Shown here: positions 17,960-26,327 of the stretch, one piece after another | Layout of the letters: every line of letters starts with the position of its first letter | How positions within the stretch are numbered: position 1 is the stretch's first letter | DNA from: JAPLKB01 sp964532465 | GTDB taxonomy: Bacteria > Desulfobacterota > Syntrophorhabdia > Syntrophorhabdales > Syntrophorhabdaceae | Assembly (NCBI GenBank): GCA_964532465.1 | Contig: CAZHHX010000002.1 | Location: 1 to 64,000, forward strand | Reading direction: 5' to 3' | Length of the DNA stretch: 64,000 nt | The notes under the pieces: generated by a model | What the model was told of the DNA's origin: nothing | What the model saw: only the letters and a program-made list of their open reading frames with translations | Database searches by the model: none | Position numbers and translations under genes: made by a program

Positions 17960-18909
17960 TTGATAAACTCAAAGAAATTGTCGCAAAAGTATTAAACGAT
18001 GTTGATCTGGTAATCGGATATGAGCAGGGTTTTGACGCAATACATGCAACACCCTTTTACATCACTTCAGCAGACCAGATTGATAAGCTGATCTGGAATC
18101 CCCTCTGTGTTCACAATCTGACAACGCACCTCCCGACTCTCAAAAAGAAAAAGACAGGTGTTATTGTAAAGGGATGCGACAGCCGCGCCATAGTCCAGTT
18201 TATTCAGGAAGGACTGATATTACGGGAAAATCTGGTTGTTATCGGTATACCCTGCACCGGTGTGATTAGTGTAAATAAGATATTGACGGAAACAAAGAGG
18301 GAACAAATAGAAGAAGTTACCTTTGATAGCAAGGGAAACATAACCCTTAAAACAGGAAAAGATCAGAAGACACTGCCTTTAGCAGATTTCTCGCCTGACA
18401 AATGCAGGACATGCCAGTACCCTACACCTCTTGTATATGACCACTTAATAGGGGACCCCATTAAATCGGATAAGGCTCCTGAAGATGTTTACGCCGATAT
18501 AAAGGAATTTGAAATAAAAACACTTGATGAACGTATGCAATACTGGGAAAAGGAATTCGATCACTGCATCCGCTGTTATGCATGCAGGAATGCCTGCCCC
18601 CTCTGTATTTGCAGTGATAACTGCATCGCGGAGTCCCGTGATCCTCACTGGATGACACAAAAAATGACATTCACCGAGAAATTTATGTTCCATATGATCC
18701 ACGCCCTTCATCTGGCAGGAAGATGCGTTGAGTGCGGCGAATGTGAGCGTGCCTGCCCCATGGGCATACCGGTAAACAAACTGAAAAGGAAGATCAACCA
18801 GGATATGAAAGAACTCTACGGCTATGAACCGGGAGTCAATCTTGATGAAAAACCCCCTATGTTTATGTTTAATGTTGATGAGTTAAAGATAAAGGAGCAC
18901 AAAATTTAA
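17956..18909 (+). CDS. flxC: FlxC-like dicluster iron-sulfur protein
   Basis: The 317-residue protein has an N-terminal domain of the coenzyme F420 hydrogenase/CODH beta type (VKGCDSRAIVQFIQEG near residue 73 and VIGIPCTGVIS near 97). Later cysteines are CRTCQYP near 150 and two [4Fe-4S] motifs, CIRCYACRNACPLC and CVECGECERACPMG. It sits between flxD and flxB with ATGA-type overlaps. By the published Hdr-Flx complex (Ramos and co-workers) this position is FlxC, an electron relay. I assign it on domain content and order; it is not an F420 enzyme by itself. Confidence 0.8.
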   Translation: MIDKLKEIVAKVLNDVDLVIGYEQGFDAIHATPFYITSADQIDKLIWNPLCVHNLTTHLPTLKKKKTGVIVKGCDSRAIVQFIQEGLILRENLVVIGIPCTGVISVNKILTETKREQIEEVTFDSKGNITLKTGKDQKTLPLADFSPDKCRTCQYPTPLVYDHLIGDPIKSDKAPEDVYADIKEFEIKTLDERMQYWEKEFDHCIRCYACRNACPLCICSDNCIAESRDPHWMTQKMTFTEKFMFHMIHALHLAGRCVECGECERACPMGIPVNKLKRKINQDMKELYGYEPGVNLDEKPPMFMFNVDELKIKEHKI

Positions 18910-19952
18910 TGGCAGAAACAGGTTTTCTTCCAAAAGATAAAATTGAAGGTTTTTTAGAAGCAATCAGCAAAGACAATGTTTTGTTTATGCCTGTTCTTGA
19001 AGATGATGTTGTTATTTTCAGGCCTTTCAAAAAGGGAAACAGCCTCTATCCGGACAGACCTGCCAACAGTCCGCCGAAATCCGTTATTTATCCGCAAAGC
19101 GATGTACTGTTCTCCTATGAATATAAAAAAGATATTGATGACCCCAAAAAAGTTTCCGTTGATATAGAAACGCACATGGACTATCCGAAAACAGTAATTT
19201 TCGGATGCCGTCCCTGTGATGCGATAGGCTTTAATGTTTATGACCGGGTCTTTATAGAATCAAATGGCCCCGATACTTATTATCAGGGGCGCCGTGACAA
19301 AACTACAATAATAACATTAAGTTGCCCGGAACCTTATGCGGGATGTTTCTGTACTGCCTTAGGCAACAGCCCTGCCGGCAAAGAGGGAACGGACATTCTG
19401 ATGACGGAACTTGAAAAGGGATTCCTTTTTGAGCCTGTCAGCGAGAAAGGCCGGGCCATCCTCGCAATGCCGGGAATAGAAGACGGAAGCCGGTATCTTG
19501 AGGAAGCACAGAAGAAACAGCAACTGGCACATGACACCGTGAATAAGCCCTTTCCCTCAGTCAGCCATACCGAAATATCGAGAAAACGTTTCGATCTTGA
19601 CGAGTTCTGGCATCAGGAAGTAAGCAAGTGTATAAGCTGCGGCGCCTGCACTTTTCTATGCCCAACATGTTACTGTTTTAATTTTACCGATGAACAGACA
19701 TTGGAAAAGGGTGAGAGAATCCGCAGTTGGGATGCCTGCATGTTTTATCATTTTACTCTGGAGACAAGCGGTCACAACCCGAGACCAACAAGGTTTCTGA
19801 GGTACAAAAACAGGGTGGGACATAAGTTTCTCTTTTATCCTGAAAAATATAACGGAGTAATCGCCTGTTCAGGCTGCGGAAGATGCATCAGGCATTGTCC
19901 CGTATCCGTTGACATCAGTAAAATTGTTGCCCAACTTAGAAGTCCGGAGTGA
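18909..19952 (+). CDS. flxB: FlxB-like 4Fe-4S dicluster protein (sulfhydrogenase beta-like)
   Basis: The 347-residue protein resembles the beta subunit of sulfhydrogenases and AsrA. The N-terminal two thirds have GCRPCDAIGFNVYDRVF near residue 98 and SCPEPYAGCFCTALG near 138. The C-terminal part has two [4Fe-4S] motifs, CISCGACTFLCPTCYC and CSGCGRCIRHCP. It should relay electrons from FlxA to FlxC/D and HdrA. Its ATG overlaps the flxC stop (TAATG). Confidence 0.82.
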   Translation: MAETGFLPKDKIEGFLEAISKDNVLFMPVLEDDVVIFRPFKKGNSLYPDRPANSPPKSVIYPQSDVLFSYEYKKDIDDPKKVSVDIETHMDYPKTVIFGCRPCDAIGFNVYDRVFIESNGPDTYYQGRRDKTTIITLSCPEPYAGCFCTALGNSPAGKEGTDILMTELEKGFLFEPVSEKGRAILAMPGIEDGSRYLEEAQKKQQLAHDTVNKPFPSVSHTEISRKRFDLDEFWHQEVSKCISCGACTFLCPTCYCFNFTDEQTLEKGERIRSWDACMFYHFTLETSGHNPRPTRFLRYKNRVGHKFLFYPEKYNGVIACSGCGRCIRHCPVSVDISKIVAQLRSPE

Positions 19953-19957
19953 AAAAT

Positions 19958-20794
19958 ATGGAACAAAGCTTTAACCCTTACCTGCCAGAGCTGGCCACTG
20001 TAATTAAAATTATTGATGAAACACCCAATATAAAAACATATCAGGTAATTTTTAATGATCCTGAGAAGATGAAATCTTTTTCCTTTGAACCCGGACAGGT
20101 AGGACAGTTATATGTTTTCGGCGTGGGCGAGGCAACATTTGTCATCAATTCTCCTCCCACCAGAATGGATTATCTCCAGTTCAGCGTCATGAAAGCAGGA
20201 GAAGTAACTTCGGCAATTCATGAGTTGCGGGAAGGCGATCAGGTAGGTATAAGAGCGCCTCTCGGCAACAGTTTTCCTTATGAGGGCATGAAGGGCAAGA
20301 AAATACTCTTTATCGGCGGCGGAATCGGTCTCGCGCCTCTTCGGACACTGATACTCTTTATGCTGGATAACCGCTCCGATTACGGGGACATTACCATTAT
20401 CTACGGCGCGAGAACGCCCCTGGATCTTTGCTATAAATATGAATTGACGGAATGGGAAGCCCGTTCCGATGTAGACTTGATCCTTACAGTGGATAACGAA
20501 TATCCGGGCTGGAATAAGAGAATCGGATTTGTCCCCACGGTTTTAAATGAAGTTGCTCCATCGCCGGATAATACTGTGGCAATTACATGCGGCCCGCCTA
20601 TAATGATAAAGTTTGTCCTTCAGAATCTCGCAAAATTGAATTTTAGGGACGATCATGTGGTAACTACGCTGGAAGCAAGAATGAAATGCGGCATCGGCAT
20701 CTGCGGACGGTGCAACATCGGTTCGAAATACATATGCAAGGACGGCCCGGTATTTTCCCTTGACCAGTTGAAAGAGTCCGGCGCAGAAATCTAA
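19958..20794 (+). CDS. flxA: FlxA-like FAD/NAD(P)-binding oxidoreductase
   Basis: The protein is a ferredoxin-reductase-type flavoprotein like AsrB and sulfhydrogenase gamma. An FAD-binding barrel covers the first 110 residues (FEPGQVGQLYV, IRAPLGNSFP). An NAD-binding Rossmann domain follows (FIGGGIGLAPLRTL near residue 112; ITCGPPIM near 210). A C-terminal [2Fe-2S] site has CGIGICGRCNIGSKYIC. It is the NAD(H) entry point of the Hdr-Flx complex. I choose the ATG at 19958 because GGAG lies 9 bases upstream; an in-frame GTG at 19949 is the alternative. A long inverted element follows the stop. Confidence 0.85.
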   Translation: MEQSFNPYLPELATVIKIIDETPNIKTYQVIFNDPEKMKSFSFEPGQVGQLYVFGVGEATFVINSPPTRMDYLQFSVMKAGEVTSAIHELREGDQVGIRAPLGNSFPYEGMKGKKILFIGGGIGLAPLRTLILFMLDNRSDYGDITIIYGARTPLDLCYKYELTEWEARSDVDLILTVDNEYPGWNKRIGFVPTVLNEVAPSPDNTVAITCGPPIMIKFVLQNLAKLNFRDDHVVTTLEARMKCGIGICGRCNIGSKYICKDGPVFSLDQLKESGAEI

Positions 20795-20920
20795 TTCCAA
20801 TTAGCGTTCATCATGTCACCATCGTTGGCGGCGTCCTTTTGCATCCTCGACGTACTGATTGTACGCCTCCGGTGCCTCCTCCTTGCCGCCTCGGTGCCAT
20901 TTCGAATGCAAATTGGAATA
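20793..20920. repeat. Long imperfect inverted-repeat element after flxA
   Basis: The ends are a 9-bp inverted repeat, attccaatt (20794-20802) and aattggaat (20911-20919). Nested pairs follow: ggcggc (20827-20832) with gccgcc (20885-20890), and cgtac (20851-20855) with gtacg (20861-20865) around tgatt. The whole can fold into one branched hairpin of about 125 bases. It looks like a dispersed palindromic or MITE-like unit. No U-run follows. Confidence 0.6.
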
Positions 20921-21029
20921 ATAATTCCTATTTAAATCAGAGCATTGAACTAAACCGCTACGCAGTGGCCACACCTGAGACAGTGATTTAGCATTGGAGT
21001 AACCGGCAAATTCAGATAGCTTTTACTCT

Positions 21030-21914
21030 TCACACCAATTTTTCGCCTCGCAGACGAAGTCTGCCCCGAAGCAGGATAAACCAGAATACAAAGACCACCC
21101 ATCTTGCAATAACATAGGCAAAAACCGTAAATAGTACATGAACCCTGGGATAGCACACATGGGTAACAAGCATAATGACGGCAAGGTTTCCCAGTCCTGA
21201 GGTCACGCTCAGGCTGATGCGGTCTTTCCGGTTCGATCCGCCTGCGTAGTAACCCGCGAAAAGCGACAGGGATATAATGATAAAGATGGCGACATAGGAG
21301 ACAAAGTTGAATTTTGCCATGGCTTCTATTGAGGGCACAATAAAAACCAGAACCAGAATGATGACTGAAATACGAAAAAACCACTCCAATATAGGCTGAA
21401 TGATTTTCGTTAGGGACGGCAGAAATTCGTGGAACAATATTCCTGCAAGCAACGGCACTATGGTAAGAGGGGCAACTTCAACAAAAAGATCGACCGGCGA
21501 AATGGACAGTTGAAGGGGAAACCATTGGCTGAAAACCCACAGCCAGAGAGGCACTGTCAGGGGCATCAAAAGAACCAGAAAAGGCATAACAACTGCGGCC
21601 ACAGAAATACTCCCTTTTTTGCCTTTCGCCTCTAAAAGGTCGAAGGGATCACCGGGAGCCACTGCTGAAATAAGCATAATTCCTCCAAGAAGAAGGGGGA
21701 CATTGAGCAATTTAATTACTCCGGCAGTGGCAAGGGGAACAAAGATGCAGGCCACTAAAAAGGTCTTTATCAGCAACAAGGGAGTTTTCAGTTCTCTTCC
21801 CACATCTTTAAATGTGAGGTTCGAGCTGATTACAAAGACAATAACAGGAAAGGTGACATGTAACAGTATGCCTATTACCGTCATAACAATATGATTTTCC
21901 AATAAACCGTGCAC
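21030..21914 (-). CDS. Bile acid:sodium symporter (BASS)-like permease
   Basis: The 294-residue protein is almost entirely hydrophobic with about nine to ten membrane segments. LISAVAPGDPFDLLEAKGKK near residues 81-100 and a later SVTSGLGNLAVIML near 235 fit the two conserved discontinuous-helix regions of BASS-type and related arsenite/auxin-like carriers. It would move an organic anion or steroid-like acid with sodium. The gene ends the 13-kb minus-strand cluster and lies about 100 bases after the lipocalin-type gene. The assignment to BASS is moderate; another AEC/arsenite carrier branch is possible. Confidence 0.6.
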   Translation of the reverse strand: MHGLLENHIVMTVIGILLHVTFPVIVFVISSNLTFKDVGRELKTPLLLIKTFLVACIFVPLATAGVIKLLNVPLLLGGIMLISAVAPGDPFDLLEAKGKKGSISVAAVVMPFLVLLMPLTVPLWLWVFSQWFPLQLSISPVDLFVEVAPLTIVPLLAGILFHEFLPSLTKIIQPILEWFFRISVIILVLVFIVPSIEAMAKFNFVSYVAIFIIISLSLFAGYYAGGSNRKDRISLSVTSGLGNLAVIMLVTHVCYPRVHVLFTVFAYVIARWVVFVFWFILLRGRLRLRGEKLV

Positions 21915-22011
21915 TATGCATACCTCCTATGCGACTTTTCACGAAATCTCAATTTCTCCCGCACGTATTTCCATGCGGGAGAAATTGAGTATCTAAAAGA
22001 CATTCCCGGGG

Positions 22012-23325
22012 TTATTTTCTTGATGTAGGCTGTGTGAGGTCAACACCGCCGCGCGGGACATGCTCAATCCATGCAAAACCGTTTGTCAGGGGTTTGCCGG
22101 CCAGAGTACCTTCCATTGTCCCCCAGTATTCATAGAGGGCGGGATTATTACCCCAGAAATTGAATTTTAAATTCAGATCGCCAAGGGATGTTTTTGCCGT
22201 GATAGTATACGATTTTTTTGCTTCTATAGGAGCAATGTGAAACTCAGTGGGGATCACATACTTTCCATCGATATAAAGACCGGCATCCCGATAAGCTATA
22301 CCGGTAAAGAATATTCCGCTTAACTGATCGGCAGTGAATACAACCCACCATTCGTTGCCGTATTTCAGCAACACTTCCCTGTACCCGGCGCCTTTTACAA
22401 AATAGTTCTCAAACTCGCCGTGACCTGAAACTTTTATCGTCTTGCCCTCAAGAATCATTGTACCTGTTGCCTTGCCTGGTTGTTCAAAACCTGTTGTTTG
22501 TCCGCCCGGAAGCAGCTCAACAGGCTGAATCCCCCGGTTATACCAGAAGGAGTAATCTGTTTTTAATGTTAGATTGACAGTCCTTTTGGCGTCTTTGTAA
22601 TATACAGTGGTATCTTTCTTTGTAATAGTCCATTTAAAATACCTGTCACCGTCTTTTGCTTCCCAGATAAGATTATCCTTATTATCCTTTCTTTCCGGAA
22701 TCACCATAAGATCAAGCACTTCTAACTGGTTCGGCTTATCTTTCCATACGTTAGAACTGATGGCGAACATCACCCGTTTCTGCGCTTTGCCTGTGCCATG
22801 ATGATTTACACAGGCATAAAGTCCGTACAGATTGCCGTCGTCACCTTTGCCGCTGAATTGAAACCATGTGTTGAATCTGGGTGACCCATACAACTCGACT
22901 TTTTTCAATTCCTCAAGGCTTGCCTTATGAATATTGCCCATTATTGACGGATCGGCAGCAAGAGGATTCGGCACCATCCATCCAGGAGGAAGATCGGCCT
23001 TTGTGTATGTGCTCAGTAACATGTCAGCCTTTGTAAGCAGGGAATCGGCAGCCTGATAATCCCCGACAGATATTGCCTGCCCGGCCTCCTTAATCATTTT
23101 GGCTGCATCGCCTGCGCCGGTCACAATTCCCTTCTCATACATGTCGTACCACTGGGCATCGATAATGTCATACTTTGTCTGGACAGCCTTGCTTTTAATA
23201 AGAACACTGTCTCTGGTAATTACAGACTGCGCAGTTGCAGTCTGTGCAAAACCAAGGGTCGTAAAAACCAGACTTATTATTAGAATACATCCTGCAACAA
23301 ATTCCAGTTTCTTCTTCATTATCAT
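22012..23325 (-). CDS. Secreted lipocalin/CrtC-like protein
   Basis: The 437-residue protein has a signal peptide (KKKLEFVAGCILIISLVF...), a helical segment of about 90 residues (KYDIIDAQWYDMYEKG through LLTKADMLLSTY), and then a beta-rich region that looks like the paired lipocalin domain of AttH/CrtC-like proteins (FNTWFQFSGKGDDGNLYGLYACVNHHGTG; a second half with WWVVFTADQLSGIFFTG). CrtC-type proteins hydrate terminal isoprenoid double bonds, so a hydratase or lipid-binding role is possible but not proven. It lies 9 bases after the linalool dehydratase/isomerase-like gene and should be co-expressed with it. A truncated paralog lies at 26328-26927. Confidence 0.6.
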   Translation of the reverse strand: MIMKKKLEFVAGCILIISLVFTTLGFAQTATAQSVITRDSVLIKSKAVQTKYDIIDAQWYDMYEKGIVTGAGDAAKMIKEAGQAISVGDYQAADSLLTKADMLLSTYTKADLPPGWMVPNPLAADPSIMGNIHKASLEELKKVELYGSPRFNTWFQFSGKGDDGNLYGLYACVNHHGTGKAQKRVMFAISSNVWKDKPNQLEVLDLMVIPERKDNKDNLIWEAKDGDRYFKWTITKKDTTVYYKDAKRTVNLTLKTDYSFWYNRGIQPVELLPGGQTTGFEQPGKATGTMILEGKTIKVSGHGEFENYFVKGAGYREVLLKYGNEWWVVFTADQLSGIFFTGIAYRDAGLYIDGKYVIPTEFHIAPIEAKKSYTITAKTSLGDLNLKFNFWGNNPALYEYWGTMEGTLAGKPLTNGFAWIEHVPRGGVDLTQPTSRK

Positions 23326-23334
23326 TTATCCTCC

Positions 23335-25059
23335 CTATTTTTGTTTGAGAATCACATCATGCGCTTTTGCACTGTCAAAGGTCACATCATACTCTTTTGC
23401 TCCACTAAGTTGTGCAATATTTTTGTCGTCTAAGGCAAGGTGATATTTTTTTGTTGGATCCAAATTTATAATCTTGAATCCGCCATCGGTTGCACCTGAT
23501 TTTACAGGCATTGTAGAAACAATGAGGGCCAGTTTTGACCTGTCGTATATTGCCCGCTTGAGAGGTGTTTTCGTCAGATCAACTCCTGTAATTGCAGGTT
23601 CAGAAAAATGAGCGATGTCGAAAGGATTGTTGTACATTTTCAAAAGCCCGCTCTTCGGCAGCGCCCTTGCCATCGCAAACAGCCTGTCTGAAAGATCGGA
23701 ATGCTGCGGCCATGTTTTCATCTGTGGCGTAACATCATTAAATTTTATGGGGGGCTTTATGGCTGAAGACCGGGCCGGCTTTGCATCATCCGCCGCCGCC
23801 AGATTCGGGCCGCCGCCAGATACTTTATAAGGATAATGGAAGGTTCCGCCTTCACCCCATACAGGATCGAAGTGATTATCGACGGTTTTTAACAGACCGT
23901 TGAGCAGTTTTTCATCTCCCATTTCCGCGGCAAGTATGCTGAAAAATCCATAGTACGAATAGGGTGTAAGCACATCTTTTTGAAGGGTTATCGTACCGTC
24001 AGCATTTTCCTTTACGTGGAGTTTCTTGAAATCGGGATATAGTTTTTCCACAAAGGCAGGATCAAACACATGGACGCCCGACATGATCCAGCCTTCATTG
24101 CCCGAAGAGCCGAAGGTCACACCTTCCTTGATCATCTTCTGTATTGCGGGGTCCATCTTGTTGCCATACCGGGGATTGCTTGCGGAAAACACCCATCCCT
24201 GTTTTACCAGATAAAAAGCGCCCACTTCGCCGGTTTTGGGGTCCACAAAATTCTTTTTCAAGAAGTCAACGAACAACGGCATCGACGCCGCATAGTAGCG
24301 GGTATTGTGCGCCTGATCATATAGCTTCCAGCCCAGAATCGGGTGGGTATTGCAGGCCGGGAATATTGCGTTGGGCTCGCATTCAATCGCCGGAACAGGG
24401 TTCTTGATAAGCTGCATAAACATCGCATCCTGAAGGCTCGCATTATCGTAAAGGAACTTTGTTTTGTCGTCCCATTTCAAAACGATAGAACCCGGTTTAT
24501 CCCATTTCCTTTCATTGTAGAGCATCTGATAAAGATTGATCATCTGACTTACATGACCCGAATACATGATGTTGCGGTAGGCAATCGGGTCGGAAAACGG
24601 CGCATAGGGCTGGTTCATCAGGGGCTCAAATTTTGTCACGCCCGCGCTGTCGCGAGACCAGTATTCCCAGACAGGCCGCTGAAACATTTTTTGTATAATA
24701 CGGTCCATCCCCGGTTTGATCGCGCCATCCCAGGCCGGCAGCTTGTGATACTGCTCGGCTGCAAGAAAATACACACTGAATGCAAGGGTATATCTGCTTG
24801 CGGTAATACCCACCTGATCCAGCGAATTCATATCTTTGAAATCTTCAATCGGTTCGTTTGCAAGCTTGAGCACCCACTTAAGCTGACCAAGTTCTTTTTC
24901 ATCTGCCGCGGGATATGAGTTCAGGTCAATTCGTGTTCCGGCAGTAACAGATTGCTTGGCAGAACCTTTGCTTTCCACTGCATAAACTCCATAAACACCG
25001 GTTAATAAAAAAAGAATAATCAGCAACCCTACCGTAAATAAAATGTTTCTTTTCTTCAT
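23335..25059 (-). CDS. Exported linalool dehydratase/isomerase-like protein
   Basis: The product resembles linalool dehydratase/isomerase (Ldi) of Castellaniella, an (alpha,alpha)6-barrel enzyme in the periplasm. I take the ATG at 25059 (MKKRNILFTVGLLIILFLL, a clear signal peptide) with upstream AGGAGG, giving about 574 residues. Family marks are YRNIMYSGHVSQMINLYQMLY near residue 173 (YSGH supplies the conserved His) and ECEPNAIFPACNTHPILGW near 237, whose two cysteines nine residues apart match the catalytic Cys pair of Ldi. It should catalyse hydration, dehydration or isomerisation of an allylic alcohol or alkene without cofactor. It shares a transcript with a CrtC-like lipocalin. The substrate is unknown. 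Confidence 0.75.
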   Translation of the reverse strand: MKKRNILFTVGLLIILFLLTGVYGVYAVESKGSAKQSVTAGTRIDLNSYPAADEKELGQLKWVLKLANEPIEDFKDMNSLDQVGITASRYTLAFSVYFLAAEQYHKLPAWDGAIKPGMDRIIQKMFQRPVWEYWSRDSAGVTKFEPLMNQPYAPFSDPIAYRNIMYSGHVSQMINLYQMLYNERKWDKPGSIVLKWDDKTKFLYDNASLQDAMFMQLIKNPVPAIECEPNAIFPACNTHPILGWKLYDQAHNTRYYAASMPLFVDFLKKNFVDPKTGEVGAFYLVKQGWVFSASNPRYGNKMDPAIQKMIKEGVTFGSSGNEGWIMSGVHVFDPAFVEKLYPDFKKLHVKENADGTITLQKDVLTPYSYYGFFSILAAEMGDEKLLNGLLKTVDNHFDPVWGEGGTFHYPYKVSGGGPNLAAADDAKPARSSAIKPPIKFNDVTPQMKTWPQHSDLSDRLFAMARALPKSGLLKMYNNPFDIAHFSEPAITGVDLTKTPLKRAIYDRSKLALIVSTMPVKSGATDGGFKIINLDPTKKYHLALDDKNIAQLSGAKEYDVTFDSAKAHDVILKQK

Positions 25060-25092
25060 GGTTCCTCCTCTTAAAAAAATGGGTTTCGTCAA

Positions 25093-25486
25093 AAGTTTTC
25101 TTCATTGGTCTGTTTTTTTAATCATGTTTTTTCAGTTTGTTTTCCTGGTCAAGCTACGGCATTTTTTACCTTTCCGTATTTTATTAAAAACATTCTAAAT
25201 AATGTTTTCATATTTGCATTCACATTGAATAAAAACAAAACTTGATCATCAAAACCAAAGCCTGTATTGCCTTTCCAAGGTTTTAAGTTCTGTAGACACT
25301 GTGTCTACAAGTTCTGCTGACAATGTGTCAGCAGAACTCAGTTATGGAATATTTATATTGTTTATCCATTTATTTCCATCCAACAGCAAATAGTATTTCC
25401 TCCTGAAGGGATTTGAGATAGAACAACAAATCCCTTCAACTTCATGCGTTTTTATCAATGCTCCACAAGTAGCTAAGATTTGGCTA
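25093..25486. other. Gene-free stretch with two hairpins
   Basis: No gene is seen between the CooC-like and the linalool dehydratase-like genes. The middle holds two adjacent hairpins (25291-25309 and 25310-25338). The rest is AT-rich and may carry a minus-strand promoter for the Ldi-like gene, for which no firm -35/-10 pair was found. Confidence 0.5.
25291..25338. repeat. Tandem hairpins with a GACA-N3-TGTC core
   Basis: Hairpin one is tgtagaca (25291-25298), loop ctg, tgtctaca (25302-25309). Hairpin two is agttctgctgaca (25310-25322), loop atg, tgtcagcagaact (25326-25338), with 13 perfect pairs. Both share the core GACA-N3-TGTC while their outer arms differ. A third member is at 59382-59412. 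No U-run follows. Confidence 0.8.
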
Positions 25487-26251
25487 CTAAAGTATCCCAA
25501 GGGCTTTTACAATGCTCCGCACAGCAGTCAGCGCCTCATTTCCCGGCGGTAATTCCCAAAGTGGGCGACCTTCACGGTCAAATTGCCTCAAAACCTCATT
25601 TTCAGGAATCGATCCAAGCATGTCAATACCTTCGGGAAGTTGAAGTATTACCTCGGTTGAAACCCGATTGGCCACCACAAAGACATGAGAACTTCCTACC
25701 AGATTCACTATCATCGCCAGAGTATCCATACTTCTCTTCGATGCATCCACCACAGCAATAACACGGGTAACCCGGCCCGTAACATCCCTGTTGATCTGCT
25801 CAATCCCTGCTTCCGCATCAATCAGTACACCTTTAAATGCAGAAACCAGATTGTCAATTGCATTCTTAAGAAGCTTGTTTGCCGGACAGAAGCATCCCTT
25901 TTCTTCATTATGTCCCATAGCAAGCAATGAGTGGTCTTTGCGTTCAACCAACGCCTTTAATATAAAGTAATCAAGCTGATCTGCCGCCTCTCCGGCCCCC
26001 GTTTTCCCGCCTTGCCGTGCCTCGTTAATAAACCGGTCCCTGACACCTGCGAGGGTATCAACAACGTGCTCGCCTATGGCTGATGTAAGCCCGCCCACCG
26101 GATCGGCGTCAACAAGCAGCAAAGGCTTGAACCCTTCCTCCAACAACACCCTTGAGAGCAGCGCCGAAAAGACGGTCTTTCCCACGCCGCCTTTGCCGCA
26201 TACTGCGATGACCGGTTTTTCATATTCATGCATACCACATTCTTCGCACAT
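25487..26251 (-). CDS. CooC-like nickel-insertion ATPase
   Basis: The 254-residue protein is a MinD/CooC-family P-loop ATPase. The deviant Walker A is CGKGGVGKTVFSALL near residues 14-28, Asp-rich LLVDADPVGG lies near 45, and DAEAGIEQINR near 145 is the switch II region typical of CooC. EKGCFCPANKLLK near residue 122 gives the CXC pair that binds metal at the CooC dimer interface. An extra N-terminal CEEC (residues 2-5) is unusual. CooC loads nickel into CO dehydrogenase or ACS, but neither is in the window. Its place in the dehydratase cluster, with an ACS-domain-like protein nearby, suggests it serves a different metalloenzyme. Confidence 0.75.
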   Translation of the reverse strand: MCEECGMHEYEKPVIAVCGKGGVGKTVFSALLSRVLLEEGFKPLLLVDADPVGGLTSAIGEHVVDTLAGVRDRFINEARQGGKTGAGEAADQLDYFILKALVERKDHSLLAMGHNEEKGCFCPANKLLKNAIDNLVSAFKGVLIDAEAGIEQINRDVTGRVTRVIAVVDASKRSMDTLAMIVNLVGSSHVFVVANRVSTEVILQLPEGIDMLGSIPENEVLRQFDREGRPLWELPPGNEALTAVRSIVKALGIL

Positions 26252-26327
26252 AATTTTCCCCTTTATCTCTGCCCTATTTTTTCCGAACCCAATAAGGGCG
26301 GCGGAAAGTTTTTCTTCAGATTATCCA

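Noticed and set aside
14039..20794. Selenocysteine in HdrA or other subunits
   Set aside because: All cluster motifs are complete with normal Cys codons and there is no in-frame TGA.
24343..24918. 191-residue plus-strand frame inside the linalool dehydratase-like gene
   Set aside because: It is antisense to a well-supported gene, with no ribosome site and no family features.
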